Part shown: positions 52,010 through 53,934 of the stretch, in pieces | Layout: every line of letters starts with the position of its first letter | Position numbering within the stretch: the stretch's first letter is position 1 | NCBI GenBank assembly: GCA_949296855.1 | Contig: CASFRN010000135.1 | Span: forward strand, 1-53,934 | Reading direction: 5' to 3' | Length of the DNA: 53,934 bases | Origin: an uncultured Bacteroides sp. | GTDB lineage: Bacteria; Bacteroidota; Bacteroidia; Bacteroidales; Bacteroidaceae | The notes under the pieces: model-generated | Database searches by the model: none | Seen by the model: only the letters and a program-made list of their open reading frames with translations | Told to the model about the DNA's origin: nothing | Made by a program: the position numbers and the translations under genes

Positions 52010-52759
52010 ATGAAAAAGTTAATGTGGATTTGTGCGGCATTGTTATGTGTGTCGCTTTGGAGTTGCAGTGATGAAGACGGTCAAAGTCCGAAGGTAGAAG
52101 TTGTTGCGAGTTTTGAAGGATTATTGAGTGAACCGAATAGTTCCTATCTTGCAACGGAAGGGGAGGCAGATGGATATTATATGAAAACATCTTTCAATGA
52201 CCTGCAAAAGTTGGTTTCTTTCACTCATTATTTTAGCGAGTGGGGATTTGGAGGCGGATTTACATACACCAACTGTACGGATGTGACAACGCCGGGATAT
52301 ACTAATTTGAGTGCGGTTACCGGTAAAGGAAAGAATGGCAGCGTTTATCTTACCAGCAATGCAAGTAGCTTTACCGTAGCCCAAATCACTAACCTCCAGC
52401 CTGAAAAATACCAGTTCAAAGGGGCATGGGTGACCAATACGACTTACGGTTATTTAGCGATAAAAGACGGTAATGACGGGGCTGGTTTGGTTACGAAATT
52501 TGACGAAGGAGATTGGTTTAAGCTGACGGCTGTCGGCCATGCTTCCGATGGAACCGAAACGGGCAGTGTCGATTTTTATTTGGCTGACTTCCGTGACGGG
52601 AAAAGTACCGTAGTGAATACGTGGGAATGGTTTGATTGGAGCGCATTGGCAAATGCCGCTTACATTACGTTCGAGTTGGAATCGACCGATATGGGCGATT
52701 ATGGGATGAATACGCCTTCTTATTTCTGTCTTGACGGAGTGACGTTGCAGGAATATTAA
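52010..52759 (+). CDS. DUF4465 lipoprotein, possible BtuH-type corrinoid binder
   Basis: A 249-residue exported lipoprotein with lipobox ending at Cys19 (LWSCSDED). The beta-sandwich-like body ([67 protein letters not shown]) is typical of DUF4465. Proteins with this domain are found in B12 uptake loci of gut Bacteroidetes and some have been described as additional cobalamin-binding surface proteins (BtuH). The same transcript from the cobalamin riboswitch supports this role, which is not proven for this protein. Confidence 0.7.
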   Translation: MKKLMWICAALLCVSLWSCSDEDGQSPKVEVVASFEGLLSEPNSSYLATEGEADGYYMKTSFNDLQKLVSFTHYFSEWGFGGGFTYTNCTDVTTPGYTNLSAVTGKGKNGSVYLTSNASSFTVAQITNLQPEKYQFKGAWVTNTTYGYLAIKDGNDGAGLVTKFDEGDWFKLTAVGHASDGTETGSVDFYLADFRDGKSTVVNTWEWFDWSALANAAYITFELESTDMGDYGMNTPSYFCLDGVTLQEY

Positions 52760-52785
52760 ACCTTTCTTAGGAAAAGAATCGCAAG

Positions 52786-52829
52786 GGTTCATTTATTGAA
52801 GAAAATCTTCGGTGAATGAACCTTTTTTT
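52786..52829 (+). terminator. Terminator of the btu operon
   Basis: A 17-base stem (52786-52802 with 52806-52822; about 14 pairs) has a 3-base loop and is followed by TTTTTTT. It closes the btuB transcript. Confidence 0.85.
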
Positions 52830-52833
52830 CTTT

Positions 52834-52842
52834 ATCTTTGTG
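52834..52842 (+). promoter_or_regulatory. -7 box of the carbonic anhydrase promoter
   Basis: TATCTTTG follows the terminator immediately and lies ~30 bp before the ATG at 52870. The upstream -33 element overlaps the terminator stem and has no clear TTTG. Confidence 0.5.
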
Positions 52843-52869
52843 TGTTGAATATTTAAAATCTATAAGATT

Positions 52870-53421
52870 ATGATTGATGAATTACTGGAGTTTAATCGTG
52901 CTTTTGTAGAGAACAAAGGTTACGAAAAATATGTGACTACGAAGTATCCCGACAAGAAGATAGCAATTGTTACATGTATGGATACACGCTTGGTAGAATT
53001 GATTCCGGCGGCATTGGGCTTGCGTAACGGGGATGTGAAGATGATAAAGAATGCGGGTGGTACGGTGACCCATCCTTTCGGCAGTGTGATGCGGAGTCTA
53101 TTGGTCGGTATCTATGAGTTAGGTGTGGAAGAGATTATGATTATCGGTCATACTGATTGCGGAGCGCAACACATGGATAGTCAGGTGATGCTTCGCCACA
53201 TCAAGGAGCACGGCGTTTCGGATAGAGATATTGAGATGATGGAGTATTGTAATGTTGATTTGCAATCATGGCTGAGTGGTTTCGACGATGTGGAACAATC
53301 GGTACGTGGTAGTGTTCATTTGGTAAAGCATCATCCGTTAGTACCGAAAGATGTAGTAGTGCGAGGGTTTATTATAGATTCGGTTACTGGAAAATTAACG
53401 GAATTCGAAAATATCGACTGA
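52870..53421 (+). CDS. Beta-class carbonic anhydrase
   Basis: A 183-residue cytoplasmic zinc enzyme interconverting CO2 and bicarbonate. The metal site is complete: Cys36 and the Asp38-Arg40 dyad in TCMDTR, then His94 and Cys97 in GHTDCGAQ. NAGGTVTHPFGSVMRSL and the C-terminal FIIDSVTGKL are family motifs. Length matches the short plant-type/beta enzymes. It lies between the btu operon and the rRNA operon with its own promoter. Confidence 0.93.
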   Translation: MIDELLEFNRAFVENKGYEKYVTTKYPDKKIAIVTCMDTRLVELIPAALGLRNGDVKMIKNAGGTVTHPFGSVMRSLLVGIYELGVEEIMIIGHTDCGAQHMDSQVMLRHIKEHGVSDRDIEMMEYCNVDLQSWLSGFDDVEQSVRGSVHLVKHHPLVPKDVVVRGFIIDSVTGKLTEFENID

Positions 53422-53582
53422 TAACAGAAAATAATTTTCTCTCTCTATATATATTATATAAAGGTGTCTTTATGAGTAGCAAGCTCAGTTAGTTAGGCAG
53501 GGATTGTTAGTTGTAACAATCTGTTAGTCAGTATATTTATTATTTTATTTAAAAAAAGTCGAAAAAAAGTCCTTGCAATCTA

Positions 53583-53612
53583 TTGCGAAATCGGATAAAA
53601 GGCGTACTTTTG
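53583..53612 (+). promoter_or_regulatory. rRNA promoter P1
   Basis: TTG (53583-53585) and TACTTTTG (53605-53612), 19-bp spacer. The downstream TTTGCAnnCGCTTTCC block recurs after P2, suggesting a duplicated promoter. Confidence 0.7.
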
Positions 53613-53634
53613 CACCCGCTTTCCGGAAGGGACG

Positions 53635-53648
53635 CCCCTTGCAAGGGG
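53635..53648. repeat. Perfect 14-bp palindrome between the rRNA promoters
   Basis: CCCCTT GC AAGGGG, immediately after P1. It could fold in the P1 transcript. Upstream of the promoters the region 53422-53580 contains only AT-rich spacer with a small AGAAAAT/ATTTTCT hairpin. Confidence 0.55.
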
Positions 53649-53686
53649 CTGCGTTGCCGGAGCGGCGAAAAAAAGTTCTCGAAAAA

Positions 53687-53718
53687 TTTGCGGGGATGAA
53701 AAAAACGCCTTATCTTTG
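53687..53718 (+). promoter_or_regulatory. rRNA promoter P2
   Basis: TTTG (53687-53690) and TATCTTTG (53711-53718), 20-bp spacer, an almost ideal Bacteroidetes promoter. The leader runs from about 53725 to 53874. Confidence 0.8.
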
Positions 53719-53874
53719 CAAACGCTTTCCCTCTCAAACGGGGAGAGTTTGAAATGAGTTCTATGATAGGATTTGGATAGGAGACGACGAGGAAAAGAGA
53801 GAGTCAATTCCGAAACAATGATTTAAGGAAGATAAAGGACGGGATCCGGGACAGAGATTAGATTAAGGAATTAT

Positions 53875-53934
53875 ACAATGAAGAGTTTGATCCTGGCTCA
53901 GGATGAACGCTAGCTACAGGCCTAACACATGCAA
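53875..53934 (+). rRNA. rrs: 16S ribosomal RNA, 5' end (partial)
   Basis: AGAGTTTGATCCTGGCTCAG is the universal 16S start, followed by GATGAACGCTAGCTACAGG and CCTAACACATGCAA as in Bacteroidales. The rest lies outside the window. The exact mature 5' end is uncertain by a few bases. Confidence 0.97.

Overview
The window looks like a chromosomal segment from a gut-type member of Bacteroidales, probably Bacteroidaceae (Bacteroides/Phocaeicola-like). Three things point there: many promoters of the Bacteroidetes type (TAnnTTTG at -7, TTG/TTTG near -33); families largely confined to that phylum (NigD-like, DUF4831, DUF3332 and DUF4465 proteins, FimB/Mfa2-like lipoprotein, BtuG-like propeller, a smalltalk remnant); and the first ~60 bases of a 16S rRNA gene at the right edge. 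The genus is not certain from this.

Layout. 1-2.2 kb: end of a MITE-like repeat, then ptb-buk (acyl-phosphate route to butyrate or a related acid) on the minus strand. 2.2-5.4 kb: a peptidase C26-dipeptidase M19 fusion and a fimbrillin-like lipoprotein. 5.6-16.9 kb: a housekeeping block rimP-nusA-infB, cvpA, sufB-sufC-sufD and sufS; the suf genes are interrupted by an AT-rich orphan gene. 16.9-25.5 kb: split lysine exporter, gpmI, a cysteine-rich DUF3109 protein, an MFS transporter, DUF3332, a second MITE copy, DUF4831 and the NAD(P)HX repair enzyme.

25.8-32.9 kb is an accessory island of decaying and intact ATPase-nuclease genes: a multiply frameshifted DUF234-type ATPase, an AAA_14 fragment, a broken coiled-coil membrane protein, a phospholipase-D-like remnant, one intact DUF234-type ATPase and one intact AAA-DUF1703 ATPase. 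The region from 27.7 to 32.9 kb is bracketed by two inverted arrays. Each array has four 12-bp palindromes at an exact 22-bp period. The two intact ATPase genes share a near-identical 58-bp promoter cassette, and the DUF234-type genes carry a palindrome at the likely transcription start. This island is the most interesting part of the window.

33-37.8 kb: hpt, adk, obg, pgeF, a B3/B4-domain protein and an OmpA/PorT-like barrel. 37.9-45.4 kb: an Rpn-type nuclease, a SWIM-SNF2 helicase, a NigD-like lipoprotein, and a membrane-anchored winged-helix regulator next to a TonB-type barrel. 45.6-47.5 kb: a stand-alone AICAR transformylase and remnants of a mobile or accessory cluster. 47.6-52.8 kb: a cobalamin riboswitch controlling btuB, a BtuG-like propeller lipoprotein and a DUF4465 lipoprotein, which together form a surface B12 capture operon. 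The window ends with a beta-carbonic anhydrase and the double promoter, leader and 5' end of an rRNA operon.
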